From the NCBI GenBank assembly GCA_030427485.1, contig JAUICG010000010.1, forward strand, positions 1 to 64,000: a stretch of 64,000 nt of DNA, given 5' to 3'. Position numbers and translations under genes: made by a program. Under the pieces are notes generated by a model, which saw nothing but the letters and a program-made list of their open reading frames with translations, made no database searches and had not been told where the DNA came from. The DNA comes from Gammaproteobacteria bacterium. Lineage in GTDB: Bacteria; Pseudomonadota; Gammaproteobacteria; Pseudomonadales; Halieaceae. Of the stretch, positions 1-8,138 are shown piece by piece; position 1 is the first letter of the stretch, and each line of letters opens with the position of its first letter.

Positions 1-52
1 AACCTCGAGTCAGGAGATTTGCGATATAGATGCCTGGGAATTAGTGAGCAGC

Positions 53-160
53 GCAGGCTGTGTTGACTCTCCACAGGAACGTGCGAGGCCATGGATGGCC
101 GAGCCCGAGCTGCCATGGATGGCGCTTTTGCGCTTCCTGTGGAGAGTCAACACCGCCTGC
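53..160. repeat. long structured inverted repeat, element 1
   Basis: Two 27-nt arms (53-79 and 134-160) are complementary apart from one position. They enclose a 54-nt core with two small hairpins, each with an ATGGAT loop: stem GGCC/GGCC at 87-100 and stem GCC/GGC at 112-123. A GCTTTT run follows the second hairpin. The architecture matches the element at 22904-23023, although the arms share no sequence. It lies 160 bp beyond the stop codon of the minus-strand acyl-CoA ligase gene. The short ORFs that can be read through it on both strands are by-products of the palindrome. The function is unknown; a transcription terminator or a mobile structured repeat are both possible. Confidence 0.85.
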
Positions 161-266
161 ACTGCGCCTTCCCGAAGGCACGAAGCAGCACCCGAAACTA
201 CGCTGTACAACGAGTGCACCAGCCAATAGACGCCGTGAAAGACAGCGCTAAGGCAACGCTGCCTAC

Positions 267-304
267 TTCGGTGGTGCCTCAGCGCAGCCTCAGGCGCCAC
301 CGAA
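267..304 (-). terminator. 3' stem-loop after the acyl-CoA ligase gene
   Basis: A 13-bp stem (267-279 with 292-304, one G-T type mismatch) and a 12-nt loop lie about 15 bp beyond the stop codon of the minus-strand ligase gene. No T-tract follows in the direction of transcription, so this may stabilise or process the 3' end rather than act as a classical intrinsic terminator. The rest of 161-319 shows no further recognisable feature. Confidence 0.5.
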
Positions 305-319
305 TTAATCAGGGGAACC

Positions 320-1915
320 CTAACTCTTCCCGGCCTCAAAATGCGCCTTGTACTGCGCCGATATGGCCGCGCGGTCTATTTTGCCATTGGGGTTGCGCGG
401 CAGGTCGCTACACAGCGCAATATGCTCGGGCACCATATAGGTGGGCATTTCCCTGCGGCAGAGATCGAGGATTGTGTCGACACCGACTTCGCTGTTGGCG
501 GGGTCAACCAGCAGGATGATGGCCTGGCCCAGTTCGGGGTGCGATGCTCCCAGCGCCACGGCTTCGGCCGCGAGTCCCGACGCGAAGATGATTTCCTCCA
601 CCTCCGTGGGACTCACCCGGTAGCCGGAAGTCTTGATCATTTCGTCGCGCCGGCTCTCGAAATACAGGTAGCCGTCGGCGTCCATTCTCATCTGGTCGCC
701 CGACCATACCGCCAGTTCCGGCAAGGGGATGCCTTCCGGCTGTCCCGGCGCAGGGCGGAACCGGAGCGCGGTGCGCTCGGGATCATTCCAGTAGCCCTGC
801 GCAACCAGGGAACCCCGGTGCACCAGTTCCCCGGGTTCATTCGGCGCGCAGCGCGTCCCGTCCTCGCGCACCACCATCAGCTCCACATTGGGCAGTGCCT
901 TGCCGACGCTGCCCGGGCGCTCATCGATCTCCGCCGGCGGCAGATAGGACGAGCGGAAGGCCTCTGTCAGCCCATACATCTGGAATATCACCGTGTCGGG
1001 CAGTTTGCTGCGCAACCGGTCCAGCGTCGACCGCCTGGCCGCGCCGCCCGAGGTGGTGATGTAGCGCATGGATTTGCGCGCACTTTCCGGCCACTCCAGC
1101 ACGGCGAGCTGGTTCCAGATCGGCGGCACCGCGGATATCCCGGTAACCCCGTACTTGACCACCGCTGCGACCACCTCCTTCGCCAACAGGTAATCCATCA
1201 ACACCACCGACGCACCGACGTAGTAGGCCGTCGTAAGCTGTGTCAGGCCATAGTCAAAACTGAGCGGCAGCACAGCCAGCAGGCGGTCGCTGGCGGTGAG
1301 TTCAAGAAACTCAGCGGAGCTCTCCGCGGCCGCCACCATATTCAGGTGGGACAACACCACGCCCTTGGGCGATCCCGTGCTGCCCGAGGTATACAGGATC
1401 GCCGCCATATCGGAATCGATACGCAGCGGCGGCTCAACGCCCGGGGTGCCGAGCAGTTCGTCCCAGGACAGCGTCCTGGCGTTCGCGAGCTGCAGCGGCT
1501 CCTTGACGGCACCCGCCAGCACCAGGAAATCGAGATCGTGGCAGTCCGGCAGTATGTCCTTTAGCTGTTTCGCGCGGCTCGGCGAGGTGATCAGGACACG
1601 GACATTACAGTCGCGCAGGATATGCGACACCTGTTGGGCCTTGAGCATCGGGTTGATCGGCACCGCTACGCCGCCGGCTGCAGTCGCCCCGAACAGGCCG
1701 ACAACCACCTCCAGTTGCTTGGGCAGATAGATACCGACCCGCTCGTTCGGATCGAGGCCGAGACCACGGATACTGTGCGCAAAGCGCTCCACCTCACCTG
1801 CCAGCTGCGCAAACGACAGAGTCTCCTTTTTGTGCAGCAGCGCCGGCAATTCCGGGTTTGACTCCGCCATCGCAAACACCAGGTCATGCAACAACCGTAC
1901 ACGCCGAACCTTCAT
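320..1915 (-). CDS. acyl-CoA ligase (AMP-forming), exosortase A system-associated
   Basis: A 531-aa member of the adenylate-forming superfamily. It activates a carboxylic acid with ATP and passes it to CoA or a carrier-protein thiol. The nucleotide loop YTSGSTGSPKG is at residues 175-185, the YGLTE motif lies in the middle, and the C-terminal catalytic lysine is Lys512 in NPNGKIDR. The ATG start has GGAG six bases upstream. Length and motifs fit the acyl-CoA ligase family that recurs in XrtA/PEP-CTERM loci. The next upstream gene on the same strand is an acyl carrier protein, about 100 bp away, so the two probably form a loading pair that charges the carrier with an unknown acid. The substrate cannot be read from the sequence. 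Confidence 0.9.
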   Translation of the reverse strand: MKVRRVRLLHDLVFAMAESNPELPALLHKKETLSFAQLAGEVERFAHSIRGLGLDPNERVGIYLPKQLEVVVGLFGATAAGGVAVPINPMLKAQQVSHILRDCNVRVLITSPSRAKQLKDILPDCHDLDFLVLAGAVKEPLQLANARTLSWDELLGTPGVEPPLRIDSDMAAILYTSGSTGSPKGVVLSHLNMVAAAESSAEFLELTASDRLLAVLPLSFDYGLTQLTTAYYVGASVVLMDYLLAKEVVAAVVKYGVTGISAVPPIWNQLAVLEWPESARKSMRYITTSGGAARRSTLDRLRSKLPDTVIFQMYGLTEAFRSSYLPPAEIDERPGSVGKALPNVELMVVREDGTRCAPNEPGELVHRGSLVAQGYWNDPERTALRFRPAPGQPEGIPLPELAVWSGDQMRMDADGYLYFESRRDEMIKTSGYRVSPTEVEEIIFASGLAAEAVALGASHPELGQAIILLVDPANSEVGVDTILDLCRREMPTYMVPEHIALCSDLPRNPNGKIDRAAISAQYKAHFEAGKS

Positions 1916-2019
1916 CGGTAGCTCCCGTATCTTCTAACTCGCCTGGTAATGGAAAACGCACAGGGGGTAACGGACATTACCCGCCTTGCCGTGCGCGCGC
2001 CTATGGCCTGTTGACACTA

Positions 2020-2259
2020 TCAGCTGCGGCTCTCAATGAAATCCGCCAGTTCGCCGACGGTCGCGAAAATATCGGTGGTAATATCTTCGTCATCAATCAC
2101 GCAGTCCAGCTCGTCCTCGATCGAGCCGATCACGCCCACGATGGTCAGCGAATTGAACTGCGGGAAGTTCCCCAGTATCTCGGTGTCAGCCGTCAGTTCG
2201 TCCGGCTCCAGTTGCAAATTTGTCGCAAGAACCTTCTTTGCGAGTTCCAGGGCTTCCAC
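2020..2259 (-). CDS. acyl carrier protein 1
   Basis: A 79-aa acidic helical protein with the phosphopantetheine attachment serine at Ser37. The usual DSL is NSL here, followed by a typical acidic helix (IEDELD). It would hold an acyl or aminoacyl group as a thioester on a 4'-phosphopantetheine arm in the cytoplasm. The start is GTG with GAGGAG six bases upstream. It precedes the acyl-CoA ligase on the same strand, the arrangement seen in XrtA loci. A second carrier protein lies at 19548-19796. An intrinsic terminator sits 33 bp upstream of this start (2292-2318), so its expression may be controlled by read-through. Confidence 0.9.
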   Translation of the reverse strand: MEALELAKKVLATNLQLEPDELTADTEILGNFPQFNSLTIVGVIGSIEDELDCVIDDEDITTDIFATVGELADFIESRS

Positions 2260-2291
2260 TCACCACTCCTCTCTCGATACAAACTCGACAC

Positions 2292-2318
2292 AAAAAAGCC
2301 ACGCCTGAAAAGCGTGGC
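2292..2318 (-). terminator. intrinsic terminator or attenuator upstream of acyl carrier protein 1
   Basis: On the minus strand a perfect 7-bp stem (GCCACGC/GCGTGGC) with a 7-nt loop is followed directly by six T. It points toward the acyl carrier protein gene and ends about 33 bp before its GTG start. No minus-strand gene is evident in the 390 bp before it, so it may attenuate a leader transcript or end a small RNA. Confidence 0.75.
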
Positions 2319-2707
2319 GAACTCTATTCAGCAGCGCCAGACACACACGTTATAGTATTTTGGGATGCGGGAAATAAAAACCGCCGAGCGCTCCAGAATG
2401 TGCACCACATCGCAAACCGGGAGAATACTGGGAATCCAGTAGAAAATAAGTCGACTCTCATCTACCATTCAGGTATTGCTGTACTCTGTGAGCATATTCT
2501 GCGGAAAGGTACAATGCAACGTTCGCGCCAGATTTATTCATGTGTCTCGTAGGTGGTTGAAGCCAGACATCTCCGACACCCGGCTTTTCGCGGTAGTGCT
2601 CAATGGCGGTTTCCGAACCGGCCCTGTGGCCCGGTTCGGTAAACGGCTGTCGTAAAAAACAGGCGGATTGCTGCGCGCCGACCGCATGCTGCTGGACAGG
2701 ACGATGT
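2319..2707. other. divergent intergenic region with leader hairpin
   Basis: This stretch of almost 390 bp separates acyl carrier protein 1 from the radical SAM gene. It contains a perfect 9-bp stem-loop (2613-2621 with 2631-2639, 9-nt loop) about 70 bp upstream of the radical SAM start. No T-tract follows it. No convincing ORF or sigma-70 promoter was found, although promoters in both directions are expected here. Confidence 0.5.
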
Positions 2708-4090
2708 ATGAACCAAATATCAGTGATTGACGAATCCGGGGCTGACGGCGTCATTCCATCCAACATCCTGTCGCAGTTCAAAGTTTATACGCACAAGGAC
2801 ATCGACAGGATCGCGCAGTTGAGGTCGGTTTCCAGCGCAGCACTGTTCGAAATGAAAGTGGTGTCCTCGATTCTGCCGTTTCGCGTCAATCAATATGTGA
2901 TTGAAAAGCTGATCGACTGGTCCAATGTCCCGGATGATCCGCTTTACCAACTCACCTTCCCCCAGCGCGACATGCTCCCCCCCGAGATGTACCGGCAGAT
3001 GGCCGCGCTGATCGAGCAAAACGCACCCCGCGACAAGATCAGCGCACTGGCGAGCACCCTGCGCGCGCGGCTGAATCCCCAGCCCAGCGGGCAACTGGAA
3101 ATGAATGTACCGCTGGATCGCAACGGCAAGCGACTCAATGGCCTGCAGCACAAGTACCGCGAGACAGTGCTGTTTTTCCCGACGCAGGGCCAGACATGCC
3201 ACAGTTACTGTACCTTCTGCTTCCGCTGGGCGCAGTTCGTCGGGGACGAGAACCTGCGCATGGCCTCGACGGACACGGCGGAGCTGCACAACTACCTCGA
3301 GACACAACCGGCTGTCAGCGATCTCCTGGTGACGGGCGGCGATCCGATGGTAATGAAAACACGGCACCTGGCGGCGCTGCTGAAGCCGCTGACCGAACCG
3401 AAGTTCGCCCACATCAGGACAATTCGCATCGGCACCAAGGCGCTGACGTTCTGGCCGCAGCGCTTCCTCAGCGACAGCGATGCGCAGGAATTACTGGATC
3501 TGCTGGCGCATCTGGTCGACGCCGGAAAACATGTGGCGATCATGGCCCACTTCAATCACTGGCGGGAAATGGACACGCCGGTCGCGAGGGCCGCCATCGA
3601 TGCGCTGCGCCAGACCGGCGTGGAGATTCGCAGCCAGGGGCCGGTGCTGGCCCATATCAACGACTCCCCGGATGTGTGGGCAAAACTTTGGGCTATGCAG
3701 GTGGAAGCCGGCATCATCCCGTACTACATGTTCGTCGAGCGCGACACAGGCGCCAAACAGTATTTCGAAATCCCGCTGGCCAGGGCCTGGACGGTGTACC
3801 GGGAGGCGGTAAAACAGCTCTCCGGCCTCGGGCGTACGGCGCGGGGACCGGTGATGAGCGCCTCGCCCGGGAAGGTCGAGGTACAGGGCGTAACGGAAAT
3901 CAACGGGGAAAAAGTGTTCGCGCTGCGGTTTCTGCAAAGCCGAAATCCCGACTGGTCCTACCGGCCCTTCTTCGCCAGCTACTGCGAAAAAGCCACCTGG
4001 CTCGACCAGCTCAAGCCGGCGTTTGGCGAGAAGGCGTTTTTCTTCGAACAGGAGTACAATGCGATGCAGCAGGCCCGCCAGAGCAGGTAG
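2708..4090 (+). CDS. KamA-family radical SAM aminomutase-like protein
   Basis: A 460-aa protein with the radical SAM cluster motif at Cys164, Cys168 and Cys171 (CHSYCTFC) and the fold of the lysine 2,3-aminomutase family. That family uses a [4Fe-4S] cluster, S-adenosylmethionine and PLP to move an amino group from the alpha to the beta carbon. A lysine in ASPGK near the C-terminus is the likely PLP anchor. The VPTFVVDAPGGGGK-type stretch of true lysine aminomutases is absent, so the substrate is probably not lysine. The start was placed at the ATG beginning MNQISV, because the longer upstream reading is Cys-rich and unlike the family. It lies 93 bp before an aminotransferase, probably in the same transcript. 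Confidence 0.85.
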   Translation: MNQISVIDESGADGVIPSNILSQFKVYTHKDIDRIAQLRSVSSAALFEMKVVSSILPFRVNQYVIEKLIDWSNVPDDPLYQLTFPQRDMLPPEMYRQMAALIEQNAPRDKISALASTLRARLNPQPSGQLEMNVPLDRNGKRLNGLQHKYRETVLFFPTQGQTCHSYCTFCFRWAQFVGDENLRMASTDTAELHNYLETQPAVSDLLVTGGDPMVMKTRHLAALLKPLTEPKFAHIRTIRIGTKALTFWPQRFLSDSDAQELLDLLAHLVDAGKHVAIMAHFNHWREMDTPVARAAIDALRQTGVEIRSQGPVLAHINDSPDVWAKLWAMQVEAGIIPYYMFVERDTGAKQYFEIPLARAWTVYREAVKQLSGLGRTARGPVMSASPGKVEVQGVTEINGEKVFALRFLQSRNPDWSYRPFFASYCEKATWLDQLKPAFGEKAFFFEQEYNAMQQARQSR

Positions 4091-4110
4091 GGGCTGTCAA
4101 CACCGACCGG

Positions 4111-4139
4111 GGCGCACCTGTTGTAGCGGCAACAGCGCC
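4111..4139. other. intercistronic hairpin
   Basis: CTGTTG (4118-4123) pairs with CAACAG (4130-4135), extended by GGCG/CGCC around a 3-nt bulge. It sits between the radical SAM gene and the aminotransferase gene and has no T-tract, so processing or stability control is more likely than termination. Confidence 0.35.
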
Positions 4140-4183
4140 GATCAAGACAGCAGGCAGCGCCAAGCCTTCACTACAGGACTCAC

Positions 4184-5497
4184 ATGCCCGACAAGTCCGC
4201 TCTTACCTCACACCTGAACCTGAATGTTCGCGGTTTGCCGATCTCCGCGACGCTGGGCATCAACGAGCGCAGTCACCAACTGATCAGGGAAGGCAAGCGC
4301 ATCTACAAGCTCGGCCTCGGGCAGTCGCCCTTCCCGGTACCCGACGTGGTGGTGAATGAACTCCGGGCCAATGCGCACCAGAAAGACTACCTCCCGGTGC
4401 TGGGGCTGCCCGAACTGCGCGCCGCGGTCGCCGACTACTACCGCCGGACACAGGGGCTGACCTTCGCTGCCGAAGACGTGATGATCGGGCCCGGCTCCAA
4501 AGAGCTGATGTTTATTCTGCAACTGGTGTATTACGGCGAGCTGGTGATTCCAACCCCCAGCTGGGTATCCTATGCCCCGCAGGCGCACATCATCGGACGG
4601 CAAATCAAGTGGCTGGAAACCGATGCCAGAAACCACTGGAAAGTGACACCCGAGAACCTGGAAAAGTTGTGCGCCAGCGATCCGGATCGCCCGCGTTTGA
4701 TCATACTGAACTACCCCTCGAATCCGCACGGCTACACCTATACCGACAGCGAACTGAAGGCCATCGCAACGGTGACCCGCAAATTCCGGATCCTCGTGCT
4801 GGCCGACGAGATTTACGGTGAGGTGCATTTCAAGGGTGAACAAACCTCGATTGCGCAGTTCTATCCGGAAGGGACCATTGTCAGCAGCGGTTTAAGCAAG
4901 TGGTGCGGGGCCGGCGGGTGGAGACTCGGCACGTTTACCTTCCCGGCACAGCTGCAGTGGCTGAAAAACGCGATGGCGACGGCGGCGAGCGAAACCTACA
5001 CCTCGACCTCCGCACCGATACAGTACGCGGCAATCAAGGCCTTCCAGGGTGGCCCCGAGATCGAACAGTACCTCGTCCAATCGCGCCGCGTACTGGAACA
5101 CCTTGCCCACACACTGGTTTCCCGCTTGCGCCGGCAGGGCTTTGACATTGCGCCGACACAGGGCGGATTCTACCTGTTCCTGGACTTCGAGGGATTCAGG
5201 CCCGGTCTATCCGCCAGGGGCATCACCGACAGCGTCGGCCTGTGCGAACAATTGATCAGCGAAACCGGCGTCGCATTGCTACCCGGCGTGGCCTTCGGCC
5301 GGCCGGCAAGCGAATTGACGGTGCGTATCGCATTCGTCGATTTTGACGGGACCAGGGCACTGGAAGCAGCCAGCCTGATACCCGCCGACGCTCCCCTGCC
5401 CGCGGATTTTGGCGAGACCTACTGCGCCAACTGCGTTACCGCCATCGAGTCCATCTGCCAGTGGGTGTCCGAGCTTCCGACCGAGGCAACCCGGTGA
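4184..5497 (+). CDS. PLP-dependent class I/II aminotransferase
   Basis: A 437-aa fold-type I aminotransferase of the aspartate aminotransferase group. Visible family features are NYPSNPHG in the middle, the DEIYGEVHF cofactor-binding segment, and SGLSKWCGAGGWRLG, whose lysine should form the PLP Schiff base. The C-terminus has the substrate-binding arginine region (VRIAFVDFDG). A C-terminal extension of about 30 residues after the core contains a CANC pair. It follows the KamA-like enzyme and may act on the same amino acid, for example by supplying or consuming its amino group. The substrate is unknown. Confidence 0.88.
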   Translation: MPDKSALTSHLNLNVRGLPISATLGINERSHQLIREGKRIYKLGLGQSPFPVPDVVVNELRANAHQKDYLPVLGLPELRAAVADYYRRTQGLTFAAEDVMIGPGSKELMFILQLVYYGELVIPTPSWVSYAPQAHIIGRQIKWLETDARNHWKVTPENLEKLCASDPDRPRLIILNYPSNPHGYTYTDSELKAIATVTRKFRILVLADEIYGEVHFKGEQTSIAQFYPEGTIVSSGLSKWCGAGGWRLGTFTFPAQLQWLKNAMATAASETYTSTSAPIQYAAIKAFQGGPEIEQYLVQSRRVLEHLAHTLVSRLRRQGFDIAPTQGGFYLFLDFEGFRPGLSARGITDSVGLCEQLISETGVALLPGVAFGRPASELTVRIAFVDFDGTRALEAASLIPADAPLPADFGETYCANCVTAIESICQWVSELPTEATR

Positions 5498-5502
5498 GCG
5501 AT

Positions 5503-5517
5503 GCTGGCTAGGCCAGC
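5503..5517. terminator. small hairpin between convergent genes
   Basis: GCTGGC-TAG-GCCAGC forms a 6-bp stem with a 3-nt loop in the gap between the aminotransferase (plus) and Wzx (minus) genes. It includes the Wzx stop codon. There is no T-tract, so a terminator role is weakly supported. Confidence 0.3.
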
Positions 5518-6947
5518 CGGCCCCGCAGCTTCTGGTAGAGGCCGTTGATTTCCGCGGCGATCGGGTGCTTGAACGCGAAGATCGATGCCAGCCAGGTCAC
5601 CACCGCGGACAGGCCGGCCGCCAACAACCTGAACAGCGGTGTCTCCCAGGCGGCGGTCGCGTCCATCATTCCCCAGATCCCCAGGCCGAGGAACAGCGCA
5701 GTCAGCATCGCCGGCCACAGTGCTTTGAAAAAACCCAGTGGTCGCAGATCGAAATGCTGGCGCGCCATGGAAAATGCGAGCGCGACTTTCACCAGCGCCC
5801 AGACAATCAGCGCCACTGCCGCCGCCTCCAGGCTGATCCCGACCAGGGCCGCCAGGGCGAGCAGGCGCAGTGCCTGCGACATGGCGATATAGCGCAGACC
5901 CTGGCCGGGACGGCCCTGCGCGATCATCAGTTGCTCGAAGAATATTGTGGGCGCGAAAAACAAACCGGCGATACACAACACCTGCAATACCGGAACCGCT
6001 TCGGCCCACTGGTCGCCGTACATCACATAGATGATATCGTGGGCATTCAGCCCCAGGAACACGAAAAAGGGCATCAGGAAAATCGAGGTGAAGGTCACGA
6101 TACCGATATAGAGTTCGCCAAGATCGGCCTGCTCGTGTTTCGCCTTCGACAGGTAGGGAAGTATCACCGGGCGAATGCCCTGCGTAAACGCGTACTCGAA
6201 CAGCCAGAACGTGCCGTAGGCGCGGGAGTATATCCCCAGGCTGAACAAACTCTGGGCGCGGCCGATGATGAGTTCCGTCGCCGCGTCGCTTCCCCGGTTC
6301 ACCAGGTCCATCAACCCGACCTTGAGACCAAACTTCCACACCTCCCGGAGATGACTCACACCCGGTAGCCAGGGAAGCCCGGCGGGCCTGTAAAACAGCG
6401 TCATAGCGATGGAGACGAGAGTCGAGGCATTCGCGGCCCAGGCGATCGAAAGGTAGCTGGCGCCCAGGTAAGCCGCCGTGGTGCCCACCAACAGCGTGGT
6501 AAACGCGGCGCTGATATTGATCACCGCCAGTTTGTCGAAGGACATATTGCGCCGCAACACGGCGTCGGCGATGGCGCCGAACGGCAGCATGAAAAAGTTC
6601 AGTGAAAGAAAACGCAGTACCGTCGCGATCCCGGCGTTTTCATAGTAGTCACCCAGCAGGGGGGCGACTGCGATCAGCAACAGGCCAATGGTCCACGAGA
6701 TACCGAGCGTGACGGTGAACGCCGAGCGCAGGATGCCATCATGCAGCGTTTCGACCTGGACAATGAACTGCCCGACTCCAAAATTACGGAACAGGTAGCC
6801 GATGATGACAACAGACGCAGCGATGCTGTATATCCCGAATTCCTCGGGGCTGAGCAGGCGCGCGAGGATCAGGCTGGAGATCAGCCCGAGCAACAGCTCC
6901 ACATATTTGGCGCTGAAGAATACCGCAACGGAGCGCCGAACGTTCAT
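5508..6947 (-). CDS. Wzx-type polysaccharide flippase
   Basis: A 479-aa, almost entirely hydrophobic protein with about 12-14 predicted membrane segments, beginning MNVRRSVAVFFSAKY. It looks like the oligosaccharide flippase branch of the MATE/MOP superfamily, which moves undecaprenyl-linked repeat units across the inner membrane. It is the last gene of the minus-strand run that starts with two glycosyltransferases at 11.6 kb. It is the only flippase candidate in the window. Confidence 0.88.
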   Translation of the reverse strand: MNVRRSVAVFFSAKYVELLLGLISSLILARLLSPEEFGIYSIAASVVIIGYLFRNFGVGQFIVQVETLHDGILRSAFTVTLGISWTIGLLLIAVAPLLGDYYENAGIATVLRFLSLNFFMLPFGAIADAVLRRNMSFDKLAVINISAAFTTLLVGTTAAYLGASYLSIAWAANASTLVSIAMTLFYRPAGLPWLPGVSHLREVWKFGLKVGLMDLVNRGSDAATELIIGRAQSLFSLGIYSRAYGTFWLFEYAFTQGIRPVILPYLSKAKHEQADLGELYIGIVTFTSIFLMPFFVFLGLNAHDIIYVMYGDQWAEAVPVLQVLCIAGLFFAPTIFFEQLMIAQGRPGQGLRYIAMSQALRLLALAALVGISLEAAAVALIVWALVKVALAFSMARQHFDLRPLGFFKALWPAMLTALFLGLGIWGMMDATAAWETPLFRLLAAGLSAVVTWLASIFAFKHPIAAEINGLYQKLRGRLA

Positions 6948-7058
6948 GACAGCACCGCCCGGCAGATTCGTTCACCCGTTTTCAAGCGGGCGTATCGCAC
7001 CGGGTCGAGAGGGTATCCCGCAAACCCTCTGCCAGTGCGGGGTGCAACCCGGGTAGTA

Positions 7059-7469
7059 CTACAGCGAGGACTTCTCCGCAAGACGGCGTCCGAGGAAACT
7101 GCGGCGATTGCGCAGACTCCAGAACTCTGACTCGTCCGACTCCTCGACCGGGCCCAGTCGGCGATCCATCTGGCCACTGCGCCGGTCTTCATGGTAGCGA
7201 TAGCGACAACGGCACTCTGCCGCATTGCATTTTGCCAGCGGCAGGGCAGGCGCCCCTTCCCGCAGAAAACGTTGTGTCCTGATGGCCCATGCAGCGTTGC
7301 AGCCACCCGGAGTGGTTTCAATGGATACTGCGCGAAACGGATGCGTGGCACCAAAGCCTCTTCTTCTATCGCCTTTGCGATTGTCCTGCGCGGCGAACCG
7401 GAACTGGCGCAACCTGAACAGGACAACCAGCCCGACTATCATCGCAATAATAAGAATAGAAAGCTGCAT
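7059..7469 (-). CDS. small membrane-anchored Cys/Arg-rich protein of unknown function
   Basis: A 136-aa protein with one N-terminal membrane helix (MQLSILIIAMIVGLVVLF) and a basic, cytoplasmic-looking remainder. Its conserved-looking core has GGC, then KCNAAECRCRYRYHEDRR: four cysteines and a histidine that could bind a metal, followed by Arg-rich repeats. I recognise this pattern from uncharacterised proteins widespread in beta- and gammaproteobacteria, but no function is known to me. The ATG start was chosen because GGAG lies six bases upstream. It sits between gmhA and the flippase gene. Confidence 0.75.
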   Translation of the reverse strand: MQLSILIIAMIVGLVVLFRLRQFRFAAQDNRKGDRRRGFGATHPFRAVSIETTPGGCNAAWAIRTQRFLREGAPALPLAKCNAAECRCRYRYHEDRRSGQMDRRLGPVEESDESEFWSLRNRRSFLGRRLAEKSSL

Positions 7470-7538
7470 TTTCGTCTCCACCGGAGGACAAGCGCCGACG
7501 TGCAAACAGCTTACTCCAAGCCGCGGGGAAAGCGCAAA

Positions 7539-8138
7539 TCACTGGCGCGGATCGTCAAACAGCGCCAGCTCGACCATCGCGCACAGCGTGTGGCCAATCA
7601 CGATATGCGCTTCCTGAATCCTCGGCGTATCGCCGCTGGGCACGCACAGGCAGTGGTCACACAGGTCGCGCATCTTGCCGCCGCTTGCGCCGGTCAGCCC
7701 GACGGTGGTAATGCCCTTCAGACGCGCCGCTTCCAGCGCCATCAGGATGTTCGGGCTGTTGCCCGAGGTGGATATCCCGAGGAAGACATCCCCGGCCAGG
7801 CCGTTGGCCTCGAGCTGGCGGCGAAACAGTTGATCGTACCCGTAGTCATTGCCGACGGCGGTGAGTATCGAGGTATCCGTAGTCAGCGCCAGCGCGGGCA
7901 GGCCGGGCCGATCAAAGTTAAAGCGGCTGACGAACTCCGCGGCAATATGCTGCGCATCCGCGGCACTGCCACCATTGCCCGCGACCAGCAATTTGTTCCC
8001 TGCCTCATAGCGATCGATCAACAGGTGACCGATGTCCGTGATCTGCTGCATAAACGGGGTGTCGTCAAGAATACGCTGCTTGACCGCCACTGAGGCATGG
8101 AATTCATTTACCACGTAGTTCAGGTCGGGACGTTCCAT
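7539..8138 (-). CDS. gmhA: sedoheptulose-7-phosphate isomerase (phosphoheptose isomerase)
   Basis: A 199-aa single SIS-domain protein. It converts sedoheptulose 7-phosphate to D-glycero-D-manno-heptose 7-phosphate, the first step of nucleotide-heptose synthesis. Typical motifs are GNGGSAADAQHIAAEF, GISTSGNSPN and the C-terminal zinc/active-site histidine segment AHIVIGHTLC. The ATG was preferred over a TTG two codons upstream because GGAG lies seven bases before it. It overlaps the end of hddA by 19 bp, indicating translational coupling. HddA and the HddC-GmhB fusion nearby complete the pathway. Confidence 0.93.
   Translation of the reverse strand: MERPDLNYVVNEFHASVAVKQRILDDTPFMQQITDIGHLLIDRYEAGNKLLVAGNGGSAADAQHIAAEFVSRFNFDRPGLPALALTTDTSILTAVGNDYGYDQLFRRQLEANGLAGDVFLGISTSGNSPNILMALEAARLKGITTVGLTGASGGKMRDLCDHCLCVPSGDTPRIQEAHIVIGHTLCAMVELALFDDPRQ

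Noticed and set aside
53..160. Integron attC site
   Set aside because: Although it is an imperfect palindrome, the R'/R'' core sites are absent and no integrase or cassettes are nearby.
10..339. 109-codon minus-strand ORF and several plus-strand ORFs at the window start
   Set aside because: They run through the palindrome and hairpin of element 1; composition is biased and no family pattern or start signal is seen.
341..1564. 407-codon plus-strand ORF
   Set aside because: It lies antisense to the acyl-CoA ligase gene and shows the His/Arg/Gln-rich composition typical of antisense frames in GC-rich genes. Similar long antisense ORFs elsewhere were dropped for the same reason.
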